A stretch of 64,000 nt of DNA from JBLZUR01 sp048565625 (GCF_048565625.1 NZ_JBLZUR010000002.1:1984001-2048000); one strand, 5' to 3'; shown: positions 17,959-27,361, numbered from the stretch's first letter. The notes: a model not told the origin generated them from the sequence alone. Numbers and translations are program-made.

Positions 17959-18478
17959 AGGTGGGACATATATGCCGAATGCTCAGCGACATGGTTTCAC
18001 TTACGTCTTTCAGCCTATTCCTGAGTGAAAGGTCGTGGGCCGGTGGTAACGAGATGCCAGATCCGTTGGCGGCCGCCTTCCGGGCGATGTCCAAAAGCAT
18101 CGAGCCATTCCAGGCCGAATTCGAGTCTTCCCAAGACGACCTCTACCGCAGGTGGCCGATGAAGGGGTAGGGCGCACGCTTCCGGCATCCTCGCCGTGGA
18201 AGCTAGCTGAACGAGGGTCTGCTTCTATGACCAACGCCGCGATCAAGCGAAATTTCCGGTTCTGACATGAGCGGAAGCGGCAGAAGCTGATCCATTTTCA
18301 CCGCGTTCAGGCGGTGCCAGACAATGCACTGTTGACCGGCAGGCTACGCGATGGTGTAGTATCCACCCCGGGGGGAATATGCGCACGGAATATGAGACGA
18401 TACAGGATAGCGGGCCGCATCGAGGAGCGACACTCCCGACGGCACCGATTCCGGCTCGTCCGACCGTCGGCGCGTAAG
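17959..18478. other. Gap between IS5 element and methyltransferase
   Basis: About 520 bases with no supportable gene. A short frame around 18052-18170 (MPDPLAAAFRAMSKSIEPF) could be the tail of a lost gene. The stretch likely contains the right end of the IS and the methyltransferase promoter. Confidence 0.4.
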
Positions 18479-19717
18479 ATGACAACCTCGTCTGAACCAG
18501 CCGACGGTGAACCGCCGGCGCCGCCCCGATTCATTGCTGTCGACTTCTTCTGCGGTGCCGGCGGCACCACTCGCGGCCTCGTTGATGCAGGAGGTTACGT
18601 GCTGGCAGGGGTCGACAAGGAGGCGCGCTGCAAGCGCACCTACGTCGAAAACAACACCAACCTGCGCGGCGACCGAAGGCCTCCGGAGTTCCTTCAGCGC
18701 GACATCTTCGCTAAGTCCGAGGCGTACCCGGCGGGTGAGCAGGAGGAGCTCGCGCGCGAATTGGCCGCACTGATCGGAAAGGCGCAGGAGCGGTTTCCCG
18801 GCGTACCCCTGCTATTCGCCATCTGCGCACCTTGTCAGCCCTTTACCACGCTGTCGTCGCGCAAGAAGATGAGCGGCGGCAGGATCGAGAAGCGCGGTCG
18901 CGACAGCAACCTCCTTCGGGCCGCACTTACCTTCGTCGAGAAGCACAGGCCGGACTTCGTCCTTTCGGAGAATGTCGCCGGCATCCAGGATGAGCGTTTC
19001 GGCGGTATCTGGGGCGACTTCCGCGAGCGACTAAACCAGCTCGGATTCGTCACCGGATCCGAGACCGTCTGCGTGTCGAAGTTTGGCGTGGCGCAGCGCC
19101 GCAAGCGCTCGATCCTTCTCGCCGCCAGCCGTGATCGGGTCCGCAAGGATCGGCTCACCGGGGACCTGGTCGCCAGCGAACTGATCGTGCCCCAGAAGGA
19201 CGAGAACGCCGGGCCGCTAACCGTGCAGGAGGCTATCGAGCACCTCCCGCGCCTGAAGGCTGGAGATAACGATCCCTCGGTGGCGAATCACCGGACACGC
19301 TCGCTCACCGACATCAACATCAAGCGCATCAGCTCGGCGAAGCCCGGCGAGACGAATCGCTATCTGGACGCGACCAAGTATGGCGACCTCAGTCTCGACT
19401 GCCACCGCCGCGTTAACGCCAAGCTGAAGACGCGCGGCTTCAACGACGTCTACACCCGGATGCGCCCAGACGGCCCCTCGCCCACGATAACAACCCGCTG
19501 CCACAGCATCTCTAACGGCAGGTTCGGTCACTATGACACGACCCAAAATCGCGGGATCTCCCTGCGAGAGGCGGCGGCGCTCCAATCCTTTCCGGACGGG
19601 TACGTCTTCTATCCGGTGGAGATGATCGAGCCGGTCGCCCGGATGATCGGGAACGCCGTGCCCCCGCGCCTCGCCCAGTTCTTCGCGACTTATCTAATCG
19701 AGTCTGTCGAGGCCTGA
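18479..19717 (+). CDS. C5 cytosine-specific DNA methyltransferase
   Basis: The enzyme has 412 residues and transfers a methyl group from AdoMet to cytosine C5. Motif I is DFFCGAGGT (residues 22-30), motif IV APCQPF with catalytic Cys119, motif VI SENVAG (163-168), motif VIII QRRKR (206-210), and motif X GNAVPP near 391. The target-recognition region lies between VIII and IX. ATG 18479 is preferred over an upstream frame start at 18314, whose first 55 codons look non-coding. It converges on vsr with a 28-base overlap. No classical restriction endonuclease gene is adjacent. Confidence 0.92.
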   Translation: MTTSSEPADGEPPAPPRFIAVDFFCGAGGTTRGLVDAGGYVLAGVDKEARCKRTYVENNTNLRGDRRPPEFLQRDIFAKSEAYPAGEQEELARELAALIGKAQERFPGVPLLFAICAPCQPFTTLSSRKKMSGGRIEKRGRDSNLLRAALTFVEKHRPDFVLSENVAGIQDERFGGIWGDFRERLNQLGFVTGSETVCVSKFGVAQRRKRSILLAASRDRVRKDRLTGDLVASELIVPQKDENAGPLTVQEAIEHLPRLKAGDNDPSVANHRTRSLTDINIKRISSAKPGETNRYLDATKYGDLSLDCHRRVNAKLKTRGFNDVYTRMRPDGPSPTITTRCHSISNGRFGHYDTTQNRGISLREAAALQSFPDGYVFYPVEMIEPVARMIGNAVPPRLAQFFATYLIESVEA

Positions 19718-20118
19718 TTCCGACGCGCCTCCAATTCGGCAAGGAGGGCGGCAACACCGCTCTCAAGGCCGCATTCCCAGATCACCCATACGTTCCAGCC
19801 GAGCTCCCGCAGGCCCGCCTCGGCACGACGGTCACGCTCGAGGTTCCGGTCCAGCTTGGCGGTCCAGAACTCCCGGTTGGACGCTGGCCGTTTGCCGCGA
19901 GCGCAGTCGTGACCATGCCAGAAGCAGCCGTGCACCAGCACCGCGACGCGGTACCTCGGCAGAATCACGTCGGGCCTGCCCGGCAGTTCTTTCCGATGTA
20001 AGCGGTATCGGAAGCCACGAGCGTGGAGTGCGCGCCTGACCACCATCTCTGGACCGGTATCCCGATTCCTCACCCGTGACATGTTCCGGGATCGGGTCTC
20101 CGGGGCTACCCGATCCAT
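19690..20118 (-). CDS. vsr: Very-short-patch repair endonuclease Vsr
   Basis: A 142-residue Vsr-type nuclease. The N-terminus (MDRVAPETRSRNMSRVRNRD) matches the family, and the core PGRPDVILPRYRVAVLVHG contains the metal-binding Asp, followed by CFWHGHDC with zinc and catalytic residues. Vsr nicks at T:G mismatches that arise when 5-methylcytosine deaminates, so pairing with the convergent methyltransferase makes sense. It is the last gene of a minus-strand operon headed by the GHKL ATPase. In such islands Vsr-like proteins may also act as the cutting subunit. Confidence 0.92.
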   Translation of the reverse strand: MDRVAPETRSRNMSRVRNRDTGPEMVVRRALHARGFRYRLHRKELPGRPDVILPRYRVAVLVHGCFWHGHDCARGKRPASNREFWTAKLDRNLERDRRAEAGLRELGWNVWVIWECGLESGVAALLAELEARRNQASTDSIR

Positions 20119-20162
20119 TCAGCTTCGGCATCCAAGCCGGTCTAGGCAACGACCATCGCCGA

Positions 20163-20351
20163 TCACGACGAGAAGGCGGCCCGCAGGGTCGCGGCGTCGT
20201 ACGCCACTACGTGCTCCTCGTCGGCGACCACGCCGGCAGCCGCAATCATGGTGGCGATCAGGTTAGCGATCGCCTCATCCGGACTCTCCTCCACGACCGG
20301 GCAGCTCCCGAACGGGTCAGGCCGCGAGGCCGGACTTGCCGCTCCCCTCAT
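20163..20351 (-). CDS. 62-residue protein of unknown function in the GHKL/Vsr operon
   Basis: The small ORF starts at ATG 20351 with an exceptionally good ribosome site (GGAGGGGG just upstream). It overlaps the 3' end of the receiver-like gene by 35 bases in another frame and ends 44 bases before vsr. The product has an acidic helix-forming middle (ESPDEAIANLIATMIAAAGV) and a C-terminal YDAATLRAAF. No family is recognised. Spacing and ribosome site argue for a real gene of the operon; it could be an adaptor or inhibitor. Confidence 0.55.
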   Translation of the reverse strand: MRGAASPASRPDPFGSCPVVEESPDEAIANLIATMIAAAGVVADEEHVVAYDAATLRAAFSS

Positions 20352-22206
20352 TCTCCCCCTCCAACTCGCCGAACTTCGCGTAATCCACCCCAATGCGGGA
20401 TTGGTGATTGCCCAGGAGGTGTAGGAACCTGGCCGCGTACTGAGGCCTAAGCTGGCTCACGGCGAACGCCTTGCGCTCCCCGATGTCGAGCGCATCCCCC
20501 ACTTTCCTCAGCTCCTTGAAAAGAAAGCCGTGCCTCTGCCAGACCAAGTCGCCCGAGAAGCCGGCCGGCTCCAGCATCCACGTCAGCGGCCGAGGCTGCC
20601 GCATCTGCGCGTGGACTGCGCGCAGGAAGTGTTGCCTCCCGTCCACGGTGACGAAGACCTGCGTCCCGCGCTCTGCCTCGGGCAAGGCCTGCTTCGCCTT
20701 ACTCTTCTCCAGCTTGAGCAGGTGCACCGGGCGGAACGGGAACATGTCCGCGTGCCAGCTGAATGCGTCCGAGGACTTGCGCGGCACCATGTCGCAAGCC
20801 GGCGTCACGCAAATCCACCACTCGTCGGTATCAGCCGAGCAGAGTACCGTTCCTGTAGTCAGGTGACCGCCCCGGAAACGGTCCGACGACAGGTACTCAT
20901 TCAAGGCGTGTAGAACCTCGAACTCCATGTTCGCCTTGTCGCGCCAGGCGACACCCGCCTCCTTCGCCGCGGCCGCGACCACCTCCACCTCCGGCTTGCC
21001 GGTTAAGTTACCCATCGCCTCCACGGAGAGCCGGGCCGCAACCTTGCCAAACCGCATCAGCTCGGATTCCGGGTCGGCCAGCTGAACTTGGATCGACTGC
21101 TCGATGGACTCTGCCAGCCGGGCGTTCAGGGACGCCACTAGGCCGTCAACGGCCATGTCTTCGCCACCGGCACCGTGCTCACGCAGCATGTGAAACATCC
21201 AGCCTGCCTTAAGCAGGCTAGATGGCATGAGCGAGCTGTCGAAGGCATAAGACCGGTGCTCAAGCTCGTTCTGCAACTCGGAGACGAGGAGTTGAAGGAC
21301 GCTTGGCTTCCACGTCTTCAACGCCGCGTCGAGGCAGTCGAAGATGTCCGGCTTCTCATGCTGAGTCGGATGCCCGTCCTCGCTCTGCTCGGGCTTCTTC
21401 ATCAGGCAGACGAAAACGCTTCCCGCGTTCAGATAGGGTGGAGCGCCGGCCGGAGCGCCCTCCAGAGAGCGAGGTTCAGCCGCGTCTGCCTCGGCCCCAT
21501 GACGCTGGATCGCGGCGCGATGGATAAATGCCTCGAGAACGGCCTTCGTCTGGGCACCCGGCACCCTGTGCAGCTCCCGGAGGTCTTTGAGCAGTTGCTG
21601 ATACTGAGAGCAGATGTGCCTCATCCCGTGCAGGACGTAGTCGCGCAGGACCTCGTCGGGAACGAGTTCTAAGGTGCCTTCCGGGTCAAGGTCGCCGACC
21701 AGCTCGTCCGCATCCCTGCCTTGGCCGAGGTCGAGGCCGTCGAGGAAATGCTCCTTCTCGCGCCAACCTCTATGCAGCCTCACGGCCGCTCGAGTCCAAA
21801 CCTTCAACAGGTCGTCCCGCGTGTAGATGATCACGAGATTGAAGTGCGGGCTGTGCGACAGGCCCGAGAGCACGCGGACCGCATCCTCGCTGTCCTGCGG
21901 CTCGGCTCGCCTGAGGTTCCAGTCGAGCACAACGAGATCGCTCTTGCGGATTTTTTCGATGAACTCGCCATCCACGTGGCCGACAGTGTTCTCGACGTCG
22001 CACACGATACGGTGCCTGTGCATCAAATCGTACAGGCGCCGTGCCTCGTCGACGTCGGGGAAGTCGGCACGAACGGCCGCCGCGTCGTTCGCCGCCAGCA
22101 GGTCGTTGTAGCTGGGGAAGCTGTCGTCGATGAGGATAGCGGACTGGACGGCCCGCTTCCGCAGCGTCTCGACGATCGCCTCGTCATAGGTCGCCAGCTC
22201 AGCCAT
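20317..22206 (-). CDS. Receiver-like domain protein with large unknown C-terminal part
   Basis: The product has 629 residues. The first 135 look like a response-regulator receiver: acidic pair in AILIDDSF (Asp27-Asp28), phospho-acceptor-like Asp95 in LVVLDWNL, and Thr129 in VIIYTRDD. The remaining roughly 490 residues match no family I can name; they contain CVTPACDMVPRK near residue 470 and no recognisable DNA-binding or nuclease motif. Its ATG overlaps the stop of the GHKL gene by 8 bases, so the two are translationally coupled. A kinase-receiver relay between them is likely but unproven. Confidence 0.75.
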   Translation of the reverse strand: MAELATYDEAIVETLRKRAVQSAILIDDSFPSYNDLLAANDAAAVRADFPDVDEARRLYDLMHRHRIVCDVENTVGHVDGEFIEKIRKSDLVVLDWNLRRAEPQDSEDAVRVLSGLSHSPHFNLVIIYTRDDLLKVWTRAAVRLHRGWREKEHFLDGLDLGQGRDADELVGDLDPEGTLELVPDEVLRDYVLHGMRHICSQYQQLLKDLRELHRVPGAQTKAVLEAFIHRAAIQRHGAEADAAEPRSLEGAPAGAPPYLNAGSVFVCLMKKPEQSEDGHPTQHEKPDIFDCLDAALKTWKPSVLQLLVSELQNELEHRSYAFDSSLMPSSLLKAGWMFHMLREHGAGGEDMAVDGLVASLNARLAESIEQSIQVQLADPESELMRFGKVAARLSVEAMGNLTGKPEVEVVAAAAKEAGVAWRDKANMEFEVLHALNEYLSSDRFRGGHLTTGTVLCSADTDEWWICVTPACDMVPRKSSDAFSWHADMFPFRPVHLLKLEKSKAKQALPEAERGTQVFVTVDGRQHFLRAVHAQMRQPRPLTWMLEPAGFSGDLVWQRHGFLFKELRKVGDALDIGERKAFAVSQLRPQYAARFLHLLGNHQSRIGVDYAKFGELEGENEGSGKSGLAA

Positions 22207-25135
22207 GAGTCATACCTCGGAACTCGATGATGAAGTTTGCGCCGGGCAAGACCTTGGAATCCTCCGGACCCGCATAGCGGATGTCATGATGGGAAACCGC
22301 CAGGTTCAGCTTGCAAAGATGCAGGCCGACGCCCCTGCCGTTCGTCCGGCGCGTGAAGAATAGGTCGAACAGATTGGGAATGTCGTCCGGGTCAACGCCG
22401 GGTCCCGAATCCGCCACGACAACCAGTTCGCCGACGAGGTCGAGCGTTATCCTGCGGTCGTCAACGAACCGCACCCAGTATAGCGCGTTGTTCACCAGGT
22501 TGATGAACACCGGCAGCAGACGAGACCTAAGATCGATGACCCGGATGGACCGGAACGCGGGCGTAGCGGTGAACTCAACCCGCTCGTCCTTAAGCCGGCG
22601 GCGAAAGAAGTCCTGGACGAAGTCGGCTATCGAATCACCGGTGATCGTCTCCCGTGACCTGTAGCCCGCCAGGCGGAGCGGCGCCAGGAAGCGCAGCCGA
22701 TCTGTGATAGCGCTGTGGGCTTCGAAGGCGAGCCGATAGGCATCGCTCTTCTGAACGTCGGCGGGAAGCCGGTGCAGGTTGCGCCGGACCTCGGCGTCCA
22801 TGGTGTCCAGCTCGTGACCAATGATCTCAATTGCGATGCCCATCTGGGCCAGCACGTTGAAGTCGTTCACGCGGCGATCGAGCTGTGCCCGCTCGTCCTC
22901 CGTGACTGCCAGCGCGCCCTCCAGGTCGATGTCGTTGCGCAGCTGCTCGAGCGCCCGGAGGAACGGCTCGTAGCGGCCGACGAAGTCCTCCTCGAGCTGG
23001 GCCGCCGTTGCGTCCAGCCCGTTCAGCACCGTGCCGAGCCGGATCCCGCGCTCGAGATCCTGCAGCTGCGGGCTTGCCAGCAAATAGTACTGCTTGAAGT
23101 CCGACTCGGCCTGCGCCCGCCACTTCTCGCGCAGTTCAGAGATCTGGGCGTCGATGATCTTGCGGAACCGGTCGACCCTTGCGCTCAGCCTCGATTGATT
23201 GCTCTGAAGCCGCCGCGTCGCGACAGCATCGGGAGGCTCCACTCTCATTACCTCAAGCGCAGCTGATATTTCGTTGCCGGCAGCATCGATGGCCGCCCCA
23301 AGCGCCCGGTAGTCGTCGCGATACCGTCTGTACGCTACCTCTTGGTCGCCCAGCTTGGAAGGCACCTGCGGGACGCGGAGTCGATCGCGCTCGTCGCGCA
23401 GAGCGTCGAGCTCCTCGGACGCGAGCGCAACTTCTCCCGGATCCTGCTGGGCTAGTGCCCCTGCAAGGCGCTGCCTCAACGCGCCCGCCGCCTCCACTGC
23501 CTGTCGGACGGGCTCGGCATTCGACTTCAGGAACTTGCGAAAGGTCGAGGCCCGCGCCCGTGTGGCCTTCTGCGCCGCCTCCGCGGCAGCCTTGTTGCGG
23601 GCCTTGATCTCCTCCAGTTCCCCTTTCCGGATATCGGAGTCGGTACCGAAGTACCGCTTTCCAACTGAGACCAGCAGATCCTCCACGAGAATCCTGAGTT
23701 CGCGAAACGCCCGGTTGTCAACCAGCCCCTCGCGTCCCGCCTTGTCACGCAGGTTCGGATTTTGCTCGCGGGTGAATGCCGTCCGACCGAAGCTCCTCCG
23801 ATGGGCCCAGAAGTATCTTCCCGCGTGGCGGGACCTGCGCTCCTCGATGGCATAGAGGTCGGATTCCGGATTGCCGTAAGGCATGATCCGAAGATTATCG
23901 CGATAGACGTAGACGCCCCCGTACTGATCCGTTTTCGCCGACAGGGCGGCATGGACAGCCTTCGGGTGTGTGCTCGCATCCGCATCCTGCTCGAAGGTTC
24001 CGATGCAGAACTTCACCGGTCCTAGGCGCTCGCGAGAGCCGCGAGGCGGCGGCCGGGTCGGAACATGGGTGATCTCGCCGCGGTCCTTACCGAGCACGCG
24101 CAGCTTCCCACGAAACACGCCGAGCTCGTCGAAGCCACCGTCAATCGAGTGCTCAAGCGTTCGGAACTCGTCGATCCCGAACACATCCGCAGCCCTCACG
24201 ATGGCGCGACGTTGTTCACCTTGGTGCAGGACCACCTCGTAGTCGAACGGCTCGCGGTCCTCCTCGAACGGGTCGGTGAAGCCGGTCAGCGTCTTCACCA
24301 GATCGAGCTTGACCACTTCGACCTCGGCGTCGTCATCCGCCGCCGAGGTGTCGACTTGGACGGACAGCTCACGATGCACATCTAGGAGGAGGATGGCGGT
24401 TCCGGTCTCCCGCGTCCCCGCGAAGACCGGCCAATCACGCAGGTGCCGCTCCTCGAGCTGCACGCGCGCTCCGGCTAGGATCCGCTCGGACGTAGTCTCC
24501 GATAGACCTAACGCGCGCTCGTATTCATCGAACCGCGACCACGCCGCCGTCAGCCGGTCGTGCCTCGGATCGTCCTCGTCCGGTCTGACGTTTGCGGTCA
24601 GGGTTGCACGCATCGAGTCCAAGAGGCCGAGGATTTCGCGCGTCGAGGTGAAGCCCTCGACCGCCACTGCGATGTCCTCAAGAGCCAAATACGGGTTCTC
24701 GAACAACCGCCAGTCGACCATCACTGCCGCGAAATCGCTGCCGGCCCTCTTCGAGAGGATCAGTGTGACAGGCGCCAGGAACGCCGCCGAGAGACGACCG
24801 ATGCCCTTCTCACCCTGACGGGGCCGCGGCGTCCGGCCCTCGGGAACATCGGCCTGGTCATCCCTGTCCCTGATCTTCGAGTCGGTGCCGACCACTAGCC
24901 AGCGCTCGAGGAAGTCGGCCCGCGACATGCCGAGGCCGTCGTCATAGATTGCGCCGACGGCGGGGCTGCCGTCGAACACGTGCAGGGACACGCTGTCGGC
25001 GTAAGCATCGTAGGCGTTCTTCCAGAGCTCGCTGACCGCGGTCGGGCAGTCGGCGATCTGACCGCGCCCAAGGTGGTCGATGGTGCGGGCGCGAGTCTGA
25101 AACGTGGTGCGCTGCACCGTCACGCTGACCACCAC
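22199..25135 (-). CDS. Dual-GHKL ATPase: MORC/Hsp90-like N-terminus, histidine-kinase-like C-terminus
   Basis: A 978-residue protein with two Bergerat-fold ATPase modules. The N-terminal one has an N-box (SELWKNAYDA, residues 35-44), G1 box (DDGLGMS, 65-71) and G2 box (GEKGIGR, 108-114). A long charged, probably coiled-coil middle spans about 480-700. The C-terminal module has an H-box-like IIGHELDTM (His774), N-box LVNNALYWV (about 880-888), G1 ADSGPGVD (about 908-915) and G2 NGRGVGLHLCK. The start is GTG 25135. GHKL proteins of MORC type are known in restriction-modification neighbourhoods, and here it heads the operon of the receiver-like protein and Vsr. Confidence 0.82.
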   Translation of the reverse strand: MVVSVTVQRTTFQTRARTIDHLGRGQIADCPTAVSELWKNAYDAYADSVSLHVFDGSPAVGAIYDDGLGMSRADFLERWLVVGTDSKIRDRDDQADVPEGRTPRPRQGEKGIGRLSAAFLAPVTLILSKRAGSDFAAVMVDWRLFENPYLALEDIAVAVEGFTSTREILGLLDSMRATLTANVRPDEDDPRHDRLTAAWSRFDEYERALGLSETTSERILAGARVQLEERHLRDWPVFAGTRETGTAILLLDVHRELSVQVDTSAADDDAEVEVVKLDLVKTLTGFTDPFEEDREPFDYEVVLHQGEQRRAIVRAADVFGIDEFRTLEHSIDGGFDELGVFRGKLRVLGKDRGEITHVPTRPPPRGSRERLGPVKFCIGTFEQDADASTHPKAVHAALSAKTDQYGGVYVYRDNLRIMPYGNPESDLYAIEERRSRHAGRYFWAHRRSFGRTAFTREQNPNLRDKAGREGLVDNRAFRELRILVEDLLVSVGKRYFGTDSDIRKGELEEIKARNKAAAEAAQKATRARASTFRKFLKSNAEPVRQAVEAAGALRQRLAGALAQQDPGEVALASEELDALRDERDRLRVPQVPSKLGDQEVAYRRYRDDYRALGAAIDAAGNEISAALEVMRVEPPDAVATRRLQSNQSRLSARVDRFRKIIDAQISELREKWRAQAESDFKQYYLLASPQLQDLERGIRLGTVLNGLDATAAQLEEDFVGRYEPFLRALEQLRNDIDLEGALAVTEDERAQLDRRVNDFNVLAQMGIAIEIIGHELDTMDAEVRRNLHRLPADVQKSDAYRLAFEAHSAITDRLRFLAPLRLAGYRSRETITGDSIADFVQDFFRRRLKDERVEFTATPAFRSIRVIDLRSRLLPVFINLVNNALYWVRFVDDRRITLDLVGELVVVADSGPGVDPDDIPNLFDLFFTRRTNGRGVGLHLCKLNLAVSHHDIRYAGPEDSKVLPGANFIIEFRGMTHG

Positions 25136-25843
25136 CGCACGTACGCGCCCCTGCCTTCCCGGCCGCTCGGCAACCTCTTCAAACCTTCTTCCCCCGCCCG
25201 CTGCGACCCGAACCAGTGCGGGTTCCCTTCTCTCGGGCTAACGGATCATAAACGCCGCGGCTGCGCCAGTCAGCAGACGTCGCAATTGGATTTGGAATTC
25301 GATCCACTCCGGCTGCGGTTTCCTGCCAAATTGAGGGCGAGCCGAACAGGACGGGCGGCGCCATGCAGTTCATCGTGGACCTTCCGACCAGACATGCCGG
25401 CTACGAGGGCGGGACGCGTACCATCGCCATCTCCCCCTAATGGCTGGATCTGCACCCCGAATATTGCTCTAAAATGAACGAAGGGCGGCTCACCGCGGTG
25501 GGTGCCCGAAAGCGGACCGGCAGCTAACCACCCAATCGTGGAAGATCCGAGGGACGAGGTCACCCGATGAGAATCGGTGAGCGGATATCTGGATCTAGCA
25601 CTCACATCGGAGGAGGCGCATCCGTGGGTGAGAACAGCTATTTCAGTATCGTAGTTATCTTTCCACCAACCTTTCCTGGCAAGAAATCTTTAAGACTTTG
25701 GGGCGATAACGATGACTTCGAGGGGCGTGCGTCGATGGCTCGGAAGAGCCAGCTACAAAAACCTAAGCTGATGCTGCTCAGGCTTGCCTGACAGATTGAA
25801 GCCTCGAAGGGAGGGTAGGCGAAAGCCTGCCCTCCTATTCGCG
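25136..25843. other. 708-base gap between defence-like operon and relaxase gene
   Basis: No supportable gene is seen. The promoter of the minus-strand GHKL operon should lie at its left end. Short frames (for example 25567-25791, and a 25-codon one from 25364) lack family resemblance. The only clear structure is the hairpin at 25810-25835. Confidence 0.4.
25810..25835. other. Strong hairpin with GAAA tetraloop near relaxase 3' end
   Basis: Arms GGAGGGTAGGC and GCCTGCCCTCC enclose a GAAA loop, with a single G-T wobble. It lies 9 bases beyond the relaxase stop codon. No T-run follows on either strand. It may terminate relaxase transcription or stabilise its mRNA end. Confidence 0.5.
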
Positions 25844-27361
25844 TTATCGAGCGCGACCTCGCTGCGCAGCGAGAGCTGCCAATGTCGCCAGATCGATGTC
25901 ATTGCTGTCCGACCGCTTCTCCTCAAGTGTCGGCTGCCTCGTAGCCTCTTGCCGCGGAACAGGATGCGGTGTCGCGAACAGATCGTCGGGCGGGCGCGAG
26001 CGCAGCACAGCAGTGACATTGACGCGCCGCGACAGCGGCTTTTGCGACGTGCTGGCGGAAGCGCTCTTCTCGCGGGCCGCTACGAACTCCGACCAGTTGG
26101 GCCAACGCGAGCGGCTGAGAGAAGCAAGTTCGTCCTCAAACCTTTGGCGTTCAGCGGCTATCGCAGGCGCGCGGACCTCGGCATCAAAGCGACTGTAGAA
26201 AGCTCGTCGCTCGCCCCTTGCAAGCTTCTTCGCCTCTCCGCGGCGACGGCGCATGAGCGCACCGCGCAGCTTCGCGATGGCCGCCGCGAGTTTCTCCCGC
26301 GATGCGTGACGCTTGCGCTTTTTCTCAAACTCCGCTGCGACATGGGCCGCGCGCAAGCGGTCATACTCGGCTTTGAGAGGCGCACTAGACACATTCGGAC
26401 CGGGAGCAGACAACTCCGGCGGTGCACCATCCTGGGCTGCCCAGTACTCTTCAAGTCCTAGTGCCCCGGGGGCATTCCGCGACTCAAGCTGGCACCACCC
26501 ATATCTGCGGTCGGCCAGATCAAACTGCGACGCTTTGACCGAGTTCGCCGGATCCGAGAGATCAAAGATCACGACGCCGCGGATCTTCTGCTGGCGTACT
26601 GCGACCCTCGACACCGGCTTGAATGCCAGCCCAAGCGCGCCGAGCGCGCGCTGTCGGCTGGACCAATCTGTCGTATCCAGTGCGGCGCGGATGTCAGCGG
26701 CGCGTTCGACAAGTGGAACACTGCCGGTCCTCTCGCCACGTCGAATCTGGCCGACCGGCACCGGGCGCGCGGTGCCGGTCGCCCGATCCTGAGCCGTCTG
26801 CGCGGGCGTCCGTAGTTCGCGAAGCTTCAATTTGCGCTCGAGGTCGCGGCACACATGCTGCGCGCGTGGCAGCATTCGAGAGTCATAGCTCTTCCGTTTG
26901 CGACGGCGTGGTGAAATGCGGCCAACTTCTTCATCGGTCAGAGCTCGCGGTCCGATTGAGGGGTCACCGCAACCCCTTGCGAGAAACCAGCGCTTGGGTG
27001 GAGTCTGACCGGTTTCAACGGAGACCGTGCACCAAAAGACGTGGACGTGATCATGATCCTTGTCGCGGTGACGAACGACGACGCGCTGGTGTCCCGCGAG
27101 ACCGAATTCGAGCTCGTGCCGCTCGACAGCAAACAGCCACTGATCCGGCGTGAGCACGCCATCCGTGGGGGATGCGGATAGAGAGAGGTGAAGAAGCTTG
27201 CAGCGAGTACGCGACGATAGGTCGGCGACAGCGTTCATCTCGGCAGCGGCATGCTCGATTGATGAAACGGCTGTCAGGTCGAGCACCTCGTGATCGCGGT
27301 TCTCGGTGAGGTAGCTCGTGAGACCTGCGAAGTCGCTACCGCGCGTGATGTTGGGGATCAC
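25844..27361 (-). CDS. Relaxase / mobilization nuclease
   Basis: The 505-residue protein opens with MIPNITRGSDFAGLTSYL, typical of VirD2/MobA-like relaxases with an N-terminal catalytic Tyr region. The metal-binding histidine cluster HRDKDHDHVHVFW lies around residue 98-110. The C-terminal half is charged and probably coiled (KKRKRHASREKLAAAIAK). It should nick the element's oriT for conjugative mobilization. It overlaps mobC by four bases (ATGA). No mating-pair genes are in the window, so the island looks mobilizable rather than self-transmissible. Confidence 0.85.
   Translation of the reverse strand: MIPNITRGSDFAGLTSYLTENRDHEVLDLTAVSSIEHAAAEMNAVADLSSRTRCKLLHLSLSASPTDGVLTPDQWLFAVERHELEFGLAGHQRVVVRHRDKDHDHVHVFWCTVSVETGQTPPKRWFLARGCGDPSIGPRALTDEEVGRISPRRRKRKSYDSRMLPRAQHVCRDLERKLKLRELRTPAQTAQDRATGTARPVPVGQIRRGERTGSVPLVERAADIRAALDTTDWSSRQRALGALGLAFKPVSRVAVRQQKIRGVVIFDLSDPANSVKASQFDLADRRYGWCQLESRNAPGALGLEEYWAAQDGAPPELSAPGPNVSSAPLKAEYDRLRAAHVAAEFEKKRKRHASREKLAAAIAKLRGALMRRRRGEAKKLARGERRAFYSRFDAEVRAPAIAAERQRFEDELASLSRSRWPNWSEFVAAREKSASASTSQKPLSRRVNVTAVLRSRPPDDLFATPHPVPRQEATRQPTLEEKRSDSNDIDLATLAALAAQRGRAR

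Noticed and set aside
17961..18170. Short frame after the IS5 transposase
   Set aside because: Overlaps the expected IS end and lacks any recognised domain.
25567..25791. Small plus-strand frame in the gap before the relaxase gene
   Set aside because: No family, no convincing ribosome site, and unclear conservation; kept only as a note in the gap entry.
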